Positions 54,689-63,429 of a DNA stretch of 64,000 nucleotides are shown in pieces; position 1 is the first letter of the stretch; every line of letters begins with the position of its first letter. The stretch lies in NCBI RefSeq assembly GCF_000157895.3, contig NC_022663.1, positions 2,604,001 to 2,668,000 of the forward strand, written 5' to 3'. Both the position numbers and the translations under genes were made by a program. The stretch comes from Mycobacterium kansasii ATCC 12478 (GTDB lineage: Bacteria > Actinomycetota > Actinomycetes > Mycobacteriales > Mycobacteriaceae). Under the pieces are notes generated by a model. It saw nothing but the letters and a program-made list of their open reading frames with translations, searched no databases and was not told the origin of the DNA.

Positions 54689-55005
54689 TCATCGGCGCCA
54701 TCCGGCTGCCTGCATGGCCGCAACCACGCGGCCGATGAACGTGCCCTGCCGATAACGCAGCAGCTTGTTGCTGACCCGGATAATCGTCCAGCCCAGGTCA
54801 TGCAATGCGGTATAGCGGTCGATGTCCCGGTCGCGCTGCTCGGGGTCGGTCCAGTGCTGCGGCCCGTCGTACTCGATGCCCACCCGCAACTCCTCATAAC
54901 CCTTATCGATGCGGCGCGCTCGTACATCGCGCGCATGGCCCGCTCCGGAATGGCCGCCGCGGCAGATGCCGCTGCACCCAAGAACGGCCAATCGGGTTCG
55001 CTCAT
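54689..55005 (-). pseudogene. Decayed third Rv3517-like gene (Rv3555c position)
   Basis: The ATG at 55005 begins SEPDWPFLGAAASAAAAIPE, the family N-terminus. After about 30 residues the frame changes near 54910 and resumes with YEELRVGIEYDGPQHWTDPE and LGWTIIRVSNKLLRYRQGTF, the family C-terminus with the nuclease-like acidic motif. About 170 central residues are missing. H37Rv Rv3555c (about 289 residues) is at this position. Palindrome TGACGCGTCA lies at 54659-54668. Confidence 0.8.
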
Positions 55006-55077
55006 GGGCGACTGACAGCACCCACCGACAACCCCGACAGCCCGCCGACTGTACACTCCGCGACTCGACACACGCCG

Positions 55078-55111
55078 ACGAAGCGTCGCGTGGTTCACAC
55101 TCGGCGCCCCG
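55078..55111. repeat. 34-bp direct repeat, left copy
   Basis: Begins ACGAAGCGTCGCGTGGTT and ends CGGCGCCCCG; matches 56571-56604 at 32 of 34 positions. The two copies flank the PPE gene at 55263-56375. The rest of 55022-55262 shows no gene. Confidence 0.8.
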
Positions 55112-55262
55112 AGGGGCGTACTCGCCGAGAAGACCTTCGCCGTGCGGCTGAGAATGACGATTTTCGGCAATACCCGAAGTAGTGCTCCGAGTCGTCGTAT
55201 TCTCACGGGTATAGGGCCAGCCCCACTACGTAAAATCACTCTGAGCGTGGAGGTCCACAATC

Positions 55263-56375
55263 ATGAATTTCATGATGTTGCCACCGGAGATCAATTCGTT
55301 GCGAATGTATTGCGGCGCCGGTTCAGGGCCGATGCTCGAGGCTGCGGCCGGATGGAGCGGGCTGGCCGAGGAGCTGGAGGCCGCGGCGGGGTCATTTTCG
55401 TCGGTGACCTCTGCACTGGCGTGTCAGGCGTGGCAGGGCCCGGCGGCAGCGGCGATGGCGGCTGCCGCGGCGCCGTATGCCGGCTGGTTGAACGCAGCTT
55501 CGGCCCAAGCCGCGAATGCCGCCGGACAAGCGCAGGCGGTGGTCAGCGCGTTTGAGGCGGCCCAAGCCGCGATGATCCATCCGCTCCTGGTGGCGGCCAA
55601 CCGCAATACATTCGTGCGGTTGGTGATGTCCAACCTGTTTGGCTTCAACGCGCCGGCGATTGCGGCCGCCGAATTCCAGTACGAGGAGATGTGGGCGCAG
55701 GACGTGGCCGCGATGGTGGGATATCACGGTGGCGTGTCAGCGGCAGCTGCACAGTTGGCGTCGCCGGCGCAGGCGCTGCAGAACCTGCCGGGGCTGGCCG
55801 CGAATGCGGCGGCGAATGCGGCGGCGGACCTCGGCTTCGGCAATCTCGGCTGGGACAACGTGGGCTTCTTCAACAGCGGCGTCGGAAACTTCGGCATTTT
55901 CAACAACGGCCAGCACAACGTCGGCGCTTACAACAAAGGCGACAACAACGTCGGCGTTGGCAACAACACCCCGGACAAAGGCTACTGCGCGCCCAACGGC
56001 CAAAGGTATGACGCCAAGACAACCTTCGACGGAAACTTCGGCGCGGGCAACTTCGGCCACGGCAACGTCGGCGCCTTCAACAACGGCGTCGGCAACTCGG
56101 GCATCGGCAACGTGGGCGACGGCAACGCGGGCTTGCTCGGCTTCGCAAGCGGGTGGAACACCGGCAACAGCAATTCGGGCTTCCTCAACATCGGTAGCAA
56201 CGACATTGGCCTCAGCAACTACGGGAACAGCAACGTCGGCTTCAACAACCAGGGGAACGGAAACATCGGCGGCTTCAACCTGGGGGACCAAAACATCGGC
56301 TACGGGATCACCGGCGACAACATGGTGGGTATCGGCATCCCAGGCACCGGCGTCCAGTTCGCCTTCCCCCGCTGA
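55263..56375 (+). CDS. PPE-MPTR family protein (short)
   Basis: 370 residues. PPE domain about 1-180 (NFMMLPPEINSLRMYCGAGS, WQGPAAAAMAAAAAPYAGWL), then NxGxGN pentapeptide (MPTR) repeats, ending GIPGTGVQFAFPR. Shorter than typical MPTR proteins. A segment with CAPNGQRYDAKTTFDG interrupts the repeats around 240-258. GGAGG lies upstream of the ATG. Exported by ESX-5 in related species. Flanked by 34-bp direct repeats; I do not recall a PPE gene between Rv3555c and fadA6 in H37Rv. Confidence 0.9.
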   Translation: MNFMMLPPEINSLRMYCGAGSGPMLEAAAGWSGLAEELEAAAGSFSSVTSALACQAWQGPAAAAMAAAAAPYAGWLNAASAQAANAAGQAQAVVSAFEAAQAAMIHPLLVAANRNTFVRLVMSNLFGFNAPAIAAAEFQYEEMWAQDVAAMVGYHGGVSAAAAQLASPAQALQNLPGLAANAAANAAADLGFGNLGWDNVGFFNSGVGNFGIFNNGQHNVGAYNKGDNNVGVGNNTPDKGYCAPNGQRYDAKTTFDGNFGAGNFGHGNVGAFNNGVGNSGIGNVGDGNAGLLGFASGWNTGNSNSGFLNIGSNDIGLSNYGNSNVGFNNQGNGNIGGFNLGDQNIGYGITGDNMVGIGIPGTGVQFAFPR

Positions 56376-56570
56376 GTTTCCCCGGTCGATCGCGTGCCCG
56401 CATGCCTCGCGGGCGGTTGGTCGCCACCGATCACGTCCATTGCCGGCGCTGCTCAGCCAGGAATGGGTGTCAAAGCCGTTGTGGGACAACTGGTTCGCAG
56501 AACCCTCGACGTCCCGTGGCCGCAAGCGGGCGCATTGCCGTGGCGACGCCGAGCGCCGAGCGTGCGTCCC

Positions 56571-56604
56571 ACGAAGCGTCGCGTGGTTAACAGTCGGCGC
56601 CCCG
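56571..56604. repeat. 34-bp direct repeat, right copy
   Basis: Matches 55078-55111 at 32 of 34 positions and ends 5 bp before the fadA6 stop. The remaining 56376-56570 shows no gene. Confidence 0.8.
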
Positions 56605-56608
56605 CAGG

Positions 56609-57757
56609 CTACAGGCGCTCGATGATCGTCACGTTAGCCGTGCCGCCGCCCTCGCACATGGTCTGCAACCCATATCGACCACCGACGCGCTCGAGCTCGT
56701 TGAGCATGGTGGTGAACAGCTTTGCGCCGGTGGCTCCCAACGGATGACCCAGCGCGATCGCACCGCCGTTGGGATTGACCTTTTCCGGGTCGGCCTTGAT
56801 TTCCTTGAGCCAGGCCAAGACAACCGGTGCGAACGCCTCGTTGATTTCCACGACGTCGATGTCGTCGATGGAAAGCCCGGTCTTCTCCAGCGCATAGCGG
56901 GTGGCCGGTATCGGGCCTGTCAGCATGAACACCGGATCGGCACCGCGTGCACTGATGTGGTGAATACGCGCCCGCGGGGTCAAGTTGTGGTCCTTGACGG
57001 CTCGCTCGGACGCCAGCAGCACCGCGCTGGCGCCGTCGGAGATCTGGCTGGCCAGCGCGGCGGTAAGCCGGCCGCCGTCGACGAGGGTCGGCAGTCCGGC
57101 CATTTTTTCCAGCGATGTCTCACGAGGTCCCTCGTCGAGGCGGAAGTCGCCCACCGCCACGATCTCGTTGTCGAAATGCCCTGCCCTGATTGCGGATAGC
57201 GCATGCTCGTGGCTGCTGAGCGCGAACCGCTCCATCTCTTCACGGGACAGGTTCCACCGCTCGGCGATCATTTCGGCGCCGCGGAACTGCGAGATCTCCT
57301 CGTCGCCGTAGCGGTGCTGCCACCCCTTCGACTCGGCAGTCGGCGAGCTGAAACCGAACTGCTTGCCGACCTCCATGGCCGAAGAGATCGGGATCTGACT
57401 CATGTTCTGGATTCCGCCGGCCACGATGATGTCGGCCGTCTGCGCCATAATCGCTTGCGCCCCAAAGGAAATCGCCTGCTGACTGGAACCGCATTGCCGG
57501 TCGACGGTGACACCCGGAACCTCTTCCGGATACCCCGCGGCCAGCCACGCCAGCCGGCCGATGTTGCCGGCCTGTCCGCCGACGGCGTCCACACAACCGA
57601 CGATCACATCCTCGACCGCGGCCGGGTCGACGTCGACGCGCTCGAACAAGCCTCGGAATACGCCGGCCCCCAGGTCGAGCGGATGCACGCCCGCGAGTGC
57701 TCCATTGCGCTTGCCGACCGCTGTCCGCACGGCCTCAACGACGTACGCCTCGGGCAT
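56609..57757 (-). CDS. fadA6: Acetyl-CoA acetyltransferase FadA6
   Basis: Thiolase of C/D-ring degradation, acting after the IpdAB ring opening. It is 382 residues. Nucleophile Cys89 in VDRQCGSSQQAISF, the GGAIALGHPLGATGAKL histidine motif and MCEGGGTANV at the end. The ATG at 57757 has AAGGAG 6 nt upstream. One base separates it from the kstR2 stop, so kstR2 and fadA6 form a bicistronic unit under the KstR2 box at 58377. Confidence 0.95.
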   Translation of the reverse strand: MPEAYVVEAVRTAVGKRNGALAGVHPLDLGAGVFRGLFERVDVDPAAVEDVIVGCVDAVGGQAGNIGRLAWLAAGYPEEVPGVTVDRQCGSSQQAISFGAQAIMAQTADIIVAGGIQNMSQIPISSAMEVGKQFGFSSPTAESKGWQHRYGDEEISQFRGAEMIAERWNLSREEMERFALSSHEHALSAIRAGHFDNEIVAVGDFRLDEGPRETSLEKMAGLPTLVDGGRLTAALASQISDGASAVLLASERAVKDHNLTPRARIHHISARGADPVFMLTGPIPATRYALEKTGLSIDDIDVVEINEAFAPVVLAWLKEIKADPEKVNPNGGAIALGHPLGATGAKLFTTMLNELERVGGRYGLQTMCEGGGTANVTIIERL

Positions 57758-57758
57758 G

Positions 57759-58361
57759 TCATACTCCTTCTCTCGTGATCCCGCCAAGAACGATGGCGAG
57801 GTAGTTCAGACCCACCTGCTCGGCGGTGAGCGGTCCGCCGGGCTGATACCAGCGCACCGACACCCAAGTGGTGTCCCGGATGAAGCGGTAGACCAAGTCG
57901 ACATCGAGGTCGGGCCGGAAGTAGCCCTCCGCGATGCCTTGCTTGAGCACCTCCACCCACATCTTGCGTTGCTGCTTGTTGCGGTCCTCGAGATAGGAGA
58001 ACCGGGGCTGCGACGACAGTCGCTGCGCTTCGTCCTGGTAGATGACGACTTGGGCGTGCCTATGCTCGATTGCCTCGAACGACGCCATGAACAGCCCCTT
58101 GAGCCGTTCCAGCGGATTGGGCTCGGTGTCCACGATTTCGCGGTAGCGATTGAACAGCCAGTCGAGGAACCCGCGCAGCAGCTCGTCGACCATCTCCTCC
58201 TTGGAGGAGAAATGGTGATACAGGCTGCCGGAGAGAATGCCGGCACCGTCGGCGATGTCGCGCACGGTGGTGGCGCGCAGGCCGCGCTCGGCGAACATTG
58301 CCGCGGCAAGCTCCAGCAACTCGTCTCGCCGGCTAATAGCCTGACCGGCCACTCGGTCCAT
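57759..58361 (-). CDS. kstR2: TetR-family repressor KstR2
   Basis: Represses the C/D-ring (HIP) genes; HIP-CoA is the inducer in Mtb. It is 200 residues, as in H37Rv. TetR helix-turn-helix at about 12-55 (LRATTVRDIADGAGILSGSL, YHHFSSKEEM), ligand domain after. Its own KstR2 box lies 15 bp upstream, indicating autoregulation; another is at 45459. Confidence 0.96.
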   Translation of the reverse strand: MDRVAGQAISRRDELLELAAAMFAERGLRATTVRDIADGAGILSGSLYHHFSSKEEMVDELLRGFLDWLFNRYREIVDTEPNPLERLKGLFMASFEAIEHRHAQVVIYQDEAQRLSSQPRFSYLEDRNKQQRKMWVEVLKQGIAEGYFRPDLDVDLVYRFIRDTTWVSVRWYQPGGPLTAEQVGLNYLAIVLGGITREGV

Positions 58362-58376
58362 CCGACCAGACTATCA

Positions 58377-58390
58377 ACCAAGCGCTTGCT
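58377..58390. promoter_or_regulatory. KstR2 operator, kstR2-fadA6
   Basis: ACCAAGCGCTTGCT fits AnCAAGnnCTTGnT and lies 15 bp upstream of the kstR2 ATG. Confidence 0.9.
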
Positions 58391-58558
58391 CGGCCAACGA
58401 GGTCCGCGCTGCGTGTTCGACCGGAAGGGTTTCTTCTCACATTCGCGCATGCCTGTTCGGGCAGTTCGGGCGAAACCCGCCGGTGACGCGTGTCGTCGTC
58501 GTAGTGTTCTGGCGTTGCCCGGCGTAGCCGACGCTTGATGCCTGTCCATGGAGGTCAG

Positions 58559-60211
58559 ATGACGAATTTCACGGTGTTGCCGCCGGAGATCAATTCGTTG
58601 CGGATGTTCGGCGGTGCCGGGTCTGCGCCGATGCTTTCGGCCGCGGCGGCCTGGGACGGTTTGGCCGGCGAATTGGAGTCGGCGGCGGAGTCGTTTGCGT
58701 CTGTGACCGCGGGCCTGGCGGAGCAGGCCTGGCAGGGTCCGGCCGCGGCGGCGATGACCGCCGCGGCGGCTCCGTATGCGGGATTTCTCAGCGCCGCCTC
58801 GGCTCAGGCCGCCGCAGCGGCCGGGCAAGCCCAGGCGGTGGTGGCCGCCTTTGAGACCGCACACGCGGCCATGATTCACCCGGTGGCGGTGGCGGCCAAC
58901 CGAAATGTGTTCGTGCAGTTGGTGATGTCGAACCTGTTGGGGCAAAACGCGCCGGCGATCGCGGCGACCGAAAGCGTCTATGAGCAGATGTGGGCCCAGG
59001 ACGTGGCGGCGATGTTCGGGTATCACTCCGGGGCGTCGTCAGCGGCGGCATCGCTGATCCCGTTGCCGGCCAGCCTGCAACAGTTTCTGGCCGGCCTGCC
59101 CAGTGTGGGCCTGGGCAACAAGGGCAACGCCAACCTGGGCAGCGGCAACACCGGCGGCCAAAACCTCGGCAGCGGCAACAGCGGTTTCGGCAACATCGGC
59201 GGCGGCAACCGGGGCAACGACAACACCGGCAGCGGCAACATCGGCAACGGCAACTTCGGTGCGGGAAACCGCTATAACGGCAACATCGGCTTCGGGAATA
59301 TCGGCAACCCCGCCACCAGCCCGAATCCCGGCCATAACGTGGGCATGGGTAACGTCGGCAACACCAACTGGGGCTTCGGCAATAACGGAGACGGAAACAT
59401 CGGTGGCGGCAACGCCGGCAGCAACAACATCGGCGGCGGCAACACCGGTAGCGGCAACTTCGGCTTCGGCAACAGCGGTAGCAACAACATCGGGATCGGG
59501 CTCACCGGCAACAATCAGGTGGGCATCAACTTGCCCGGCCTGTTGAACTCCGGCAGCGGCAACGTCGGCATCGGCAACTCCGGCACCAACAATATCGGCT
59601 TCTTCAACTCCGGTAACGGCAACATCGGCGCCTTCAACACCGGAAGCAATACCACCAATCCCGGTCATCTGAACAGCTTCGGCTTCGGCAACTCCGGCAG
59701 CGGCAACCTCGGTATCGGAAATTCGGGCGCCGGCAATACCGGCTTCGGAAACAACGGCCAACTCAACACTGGCTTTGGGAACGGGGGCTCCGCGAATACC
59801 GGCTTCAGCAACTCGGGCGACCTCAATACCGGCTTCTGGGACTCGGGCAGCTTCAATACGGGCAGCGGGAATTCGGGCAGCTTCAATACGGGCAGCGGGA
59901 ATTCCGGCAACGTCAACACCGGCTTCGGGTCGACTACCGACACCGGCCTCACCAACTCGGGCTTCAACAACACCGGAACCCTAAGCTCCGGATTCTTCAA
60001 TACCGCCACCGGCGGTGGCACGCCGGGCCGTATGTCGGGCTTCTTCAACACGGCCAGCGGCGGCACCGGGCAGAGCGGCGTGACCTCGGGCATCGGAAAC
60101 ACCGGCATCCCGGGCGTCCTGGGTCCCACGATCAGCGGCAGGAACTCCGGCTTTTTCAACGTGGGCACTGCCGTATCGGGCATCTTCAATTTGAGCCGGT
60201 TGTTGCCGTAA
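58559..60211 (+). CDS. PPE-MPTR family protein (PPE64 position)
   Basis: 550 residues (H37Rv PPE64 552). PPE domain about 1-180 (TNFTVLPPEINSLRMFGGAG, WQGPAAAAMTAAAAPYAGFL), then MPTR repeats (GNGNIGSGN type) to the C-terminus, ending AVSGIFNLSRLLP. The ATG at 58559 has GGAGG 4 nt upstream. Divergent from kstR2. It shares a block around 59484-59610 nearly identical with 61421-61545 of the next PPE gene, suggesting recent duplication or gene conversion. Confidence 0.9.
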   Translation: MTNFTVLPPEINSLRMFGGAGSAPMLSAAAAWDGLAGELESAAESFASVTAGLAEQAWQGPAAAAMTAAAAPYAGFLSAASAQAAAAAGQAQAVVAAFETAHAAMIHPVAVAANRNVFVQLVMSNLLGQNAPAIAATESVYEQMWAQDVAAMFGYHSGASSAAASLIPLPASLQQFLAGLPSVGLGNKGNANLGSGNTGGQNLGSGNSGFGNIGGGNRGNDNTGSGNIGNGNFGAGNRYNGNIGFGNIGNPATSPNPGHNVGMGNVGNTNWGFGNNGDGNIGGGNAGSNNIGGGNTGSGNFGFGNSGSNNIGIGLTGNNQVGINLPGLLNSGSGNVGIGNSGTNNIGFFNSGNGNIGAFNTGSNTTNPGHLNSFGFGNSGSGNLGIGNSGAGNTGFGNNGQLNTGFGNGGSANTGFSNSGDLNTGFWDSGSFNTGSGNSGSFNTGSGNSGNVNTGFGSTTDTGLTNSGFNNTGTLSSGFFNTATGGGTPGRMSGFFNTASGGTGQSGVTSGIGNTGIPGVLGPTISGRNSGFFNVGTAVSGIFNLSRLLP

Positions 60212-60488
60212 CGAAGCCGGTAGGCGACGGGGTTTCCGTAGCTTCTCTTGGGCTGCAATGACTTAACGCCATCCAACTGGCGTTGGCGACCCAGAATACC
60301 CGGAGAGTCGTAACAGACCCAAAGCGCCGCGCGCATCGATCTCGCCGATCAACGACGCCAAGGCCGGCCGGCTTGCCTGAAAACCCCTTCTCCACCGCGC
60401 AATTGGCGTAGCATCCGTGAATTGCTCGATTCCATTAGGTGATCGGTCGCGTCGGGGGCGGCCGAGTGGAAACGTGTTGGAGGTCGAC

Positions 60489-62144
60489 ATGGTCAATTTT
60501 CCGATGCTGCCGCCCGAGATCAATTCGTTGCTGATGTTCAACGGTGCCGGTTCGGCGCCGATGTTGCAGGCGGCTACGGCGTGGGCCGGGTTGGCCGATG
60601 AACTTGGGGCAGCTGCGGATTCGTTTGCGTCGGTGACCTCGGGGCTGGTCGGTCAGGCTTGGCAGGGCCCGGCGTCGGCGGCGATGACGGCCGCGGCCGC
60701 GCCGTACGCGGGGTGGCTGAGCGCGGCGTCGGCGCAGGCCGCCGGAGCAGCGGCCCAGGCACAGACGGTAGCCGGCGCATTCGAAGCGGCGCAGGCGGCC
60801 ACGATTCATCCGCTGTCGGTGGCGGCCAACCGCAATGCGTTCGTGCAACTGGTCCGTTCGAATTTCCTGGGGCTCTTCGGCCCGGCGATCGCCGCCGCCG
60901 AGGCCCAATATGAGGCGATGTGGGCCGCCGACGTCTCGGCGATGACGGGCTATCAGGCCGGCGCGGCGGCAGCCGCCGCCGGATTGAACCCCTTCGAGCA
61001 GTTGTTGGCGCTCTTACCCAACATCGGCATCGGCAACAAGGGCGGCACCGGCAACATCGGCAACGGCAACACCGGCACCGCCAACGTCGGTAGCGGAAAC
61101 ACCGGCAGCGGAAACGTCGGCAGCGGCAACGGCAGCTCCGCCATAGCGAGCAGCGGAAACATCGGCAATGGAAACCAGGGCAACAACAACTTCGGCAGCG
61201 GGAACTTCGGCAACCAAAACATCGGCTTCGGCAACACCGGCGAGCCCGCCACCAGTTCGAATCCCGGTGTGAACCTGGGCATGGGCAACTTCGGAAATGG
61301 AAACGTCGGCGTCGGAAACATCGGCAACGAGAACATCGGCGGCGGCAATACCGGCATCGGAAACCTCGGCGCTGGCAACAACGGGATCCGCAACTTCGGC
61401 TTCGGAAACACCGGTAACAACAACATCGGGATCGGGCTCACCGGCAACAATCAGGTCGGCATCAACCTGCCCGGCCTGCTGAACTCCGGCAGCGGCAACA
61501 TCGGCATCGGCAACTCCGGCACCAACAACATCGGCTTCTTCAACTCCGGCAACGGCAACGTGGGCATCTTCAACGCGAGCCCGACGCCGTCCACCAGCCC
61601 AGGCAACTTCGGCATCGGAAACGCAGGCGTCGGCAACGTCGGCCTTTTCAACTCCTACATCGGCAACTTCGGCCTCGGCAACAGCGGCTTGCTGAACACC
61701 GGCCTCTTCAACTCGGGTGAATTGAACACCGGCTTCGAGAACGGCGGGACCCTCAACACGGGCTCGTGGAATTCGGGCGACGGCAACACCGGCTCCGGCA
61801 ACTCGGGCGAGACCAACACCGGTTTCTGGAATTCGGGCGATGTGAACACCAGCATCGGGTCGACCACCGACAGCGGCCTGGTCAACTCCGGTTTCAACAA
61901 CACCGGCGATGGTGTCTCGGGCTTCTTCAACTCTGCGACCGGCACTGCCGCCGGCGCCATCTCGGGCTTCTTCAACCAGGCCAGCGGAGGATCAGTATTC
62001 AACGGTGCTATCTCCGGCATCGGCAACGCCGGCGTCCCGAGTACGGGCCCCACGGTGAGCGGCTTCGACACTGGCTTCTTCAACACCGGCACCGCTCTGT
62101 CTGGCTTGTTCAGTATCGACCAACTGTTGAAACAACTGACGTAG
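60489..62144 (+). CDS. PPE-MPTR family protein, tandem paralog
   Basis: 551 residues. PPE domain about 1-180 (VNFPMLPPEINSLLMFNGAG, WQGPASAAMTAAAAPYAGWL), then MPTR repeats ending ALSGLFSIDQLLKQLT. GGAGG lies 5 nt upstream of the ATG. Very similar in size and layout to the gene at 58559-60211 and probably its tandem duplicate; H37Rv has only one PPE gene here as I recall. The 277 bp between the two hold no gene. Confidence 0.9.
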   Translation: MVNFPMLPPEINSLLMFNGAGSAPMLQAATAWAGLADELGAAADSFASVTSGLVGQAWQGPASAAMTAAAAPYAGWLSAASAQAAGAAAQAQTVAGAFEAAQAATIHPLSVAANRNAFVQLVRSNFLGLFGPAIAAAEAQYEAMWAADVSAMTGYQAGAAAAAAGLNPFEQLLALLPNIGIGNKGGTGNIGNGNTGTANVGSGNTGSGNVGSGNGSSAIASSGNIGNGNQGNNNFGSGNFGNQNIGFGNTGEPATSSNPGVNLGMGNFGNGNVGVGNIGNENIGGGNTGIGNLGAGNNGIRNFGFGNTGNNNIGIGLTGNNQVGINLPGLLNSGSGNIGIGNSGTNNIGFFNSGNGNVGIFNASPTPSTSPGNFGIGNAGVGNVGLFNSYIGNFGLGNSGLLNTGLFNSGELNTGFENGGTLNTGSWNSGDGNTGSGNSGETNTGFWNSGDVNTSIGSTTDSGLVNSGFNNTGDGVSGFFNSATGTAAGAISGFFNQASGGSVFNGAISGIGNAGVPSTGPTVSGFDTGFFNTGTALSGLFSIDQLLKQLT

Positions 62145-62226
62145 CCGGACAGATCGGCCGGGCATCCCGAATCGGCTATCGGCGCGCAGGGTCATGATGA
62201 TTCGAGATGCCTTATCCGCCTGGCAG

Positions 62227-62311
62227 TACGAGGTGACGCGGGCGGCCGGCGTCTCGGCGATGCCGGGCTATCAGGCCGGTGCGGCGACAGCGGGCTGAAC
62301 CCCTTCGAGCA
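62227..62311 (+). pseudogene. PPE-domain fragment downstream of the tandem PPE genes
   Basis: tacgaggtgacgcgggcggc ... cccttcgagca aligns closely with 60908-60997, the end of the PPE domain of the preceding gene (VSAMTGYQAGAAAA ... LNPFEQ), but is frameshifted and ends in a TGA. A leftover of a third PPE copy. 62312-62640 beyond it shows repeated GCGCCGACTG/GTGCGCTG-type short motifs but no gene. Confidence 0.75.
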
Positions 62312-62640
62312 CTGCTACAAGACGCGCGACGCACCCTCCTCGAGACAATGGCTTGGCTGCGCCGCACACGCCGACATTGTCGCTAGGAGCGGTTGTGTGG
62401 CTGCGCCCCGGTGTGGGAGAGGGAAATCGCGTGCTGGTGCGGTTGGGTCGGCGGCTGGAGGCACCGACTGTGCGCTGATGGCGCCGAGTGTGCGCTGGCG
62501 GCGCCGACTGCGACGTGAGGGCGGCCGATCGTGGACGTTACCGCCCTACCTGCACAGTCAAAGCCGCCACCGCACACTCGAGCGGCGGCATGGCAGCCGA
62601 TACGGTGAGCACGTGCGACGTCCCCCGATCACCAACCCGC

Positions 62641-63429
62641 CTACGGGTGCTGGTTCGACACCGAAATAACCTCGCCCGTAAGGTAACTCGAATAATCACT
62701 GGCCAGAAACGCGATGGTGGCCGCGACTTCCCAGGGTTCGGCGGCACGGCCGAACGCCTCTCGGGCGGACAGCCGGTCCAGCAGTTCGGCCGAGGTGGTC
62801 TTGTCCAGGAACTTGTGCCGGGCGATGCTGGGCGAGACGGCGTTGATCCGAACCCCGTACTCGGCGGCTTCTATTGCACTGCAACGGGTGAGCGCCATCA
62901 CGCCCGCTTTGGCGGCGGCATAGTGCGCCTGCGAGTGTTGGGCTCGCCAGCCGAGAACGCTGGCGTTGTTGACGATCACTCCGCCGTGCGGGGCGTCGCG
63001 GAAGTAACGCAGCGCGGCCCGGGTGGCCCGGAACACCGACGTCAGGGAGACGTCGAGGACGCGGTCCCACTCGTCGTCGGTCATGTCCGCCACCGGCGTC
63101 TGGCCACCGAGGCCGGCGTTGTTGACCAGCACGTCGAGTCGGTCCATCCGTGCGGTGGTCGAGTCGATGAGGGCATCCACCTGCACACTGGACGTCACGT
63201 CGCACAGCACACTTTCGACCCGGCCGAGGCCCAGCGCGGCCAGTTCGGCGGCGGTCTCCCCCAGCCGTCGCTCATGGTGGTCGGAGATCACCACGTCGGC
63301 CCCCTCGGCAAGCGCGCGGCGCGCGGTGGCCGAGCCGATGCCGGTACCCGCAGCCGCGGTCACCACCACCACTTTGCCGTCCAAAAGTCCATGTCCGGGA
63401 ATCTCTTTCGGCGCGACGGATAAATTCAT
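62641..63429 (-). CDS. ipdF: SDR dehydrogenase IpdF
   Basis: Oxidises the 5-hydroxy group of a HIP-derived CoA intermediate. It is 262 residues, as in Rv3559c. Rossmann motif VVVVTAAAGTGIGSATARRA, NNAGLGGQTPVADM and YAAAKAGVMALTRCSAIEAA. The ATG at 63429 overlaps the fadE30 stop by 4 bp; an open frame extends further but not as homologous sequence. Confidence 0.93.
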   Translation of the reverse strand: MNLSVAPKEIPGHGLLDGKVVVVTAAAGTGIGSATARRALAEGADVVISDHHERRLGETAAELAALGLGRVESVLCDVTSSVQVDALIDSTTARMDRLDVLVNNAGLGGQTPVADMTDDEWDRVLDVSLTSVFRATRAALRYFRDAPHGGVIVNNASVLGWRAQHSQAHYAAAKAGVMALTRCSAIEAAEYGVRINAVSPSIARHKFLDKTTSAELLDRLSAREAFGRAAEPWEVAATIAFLASDYSSYLTGEVISVSNQHP

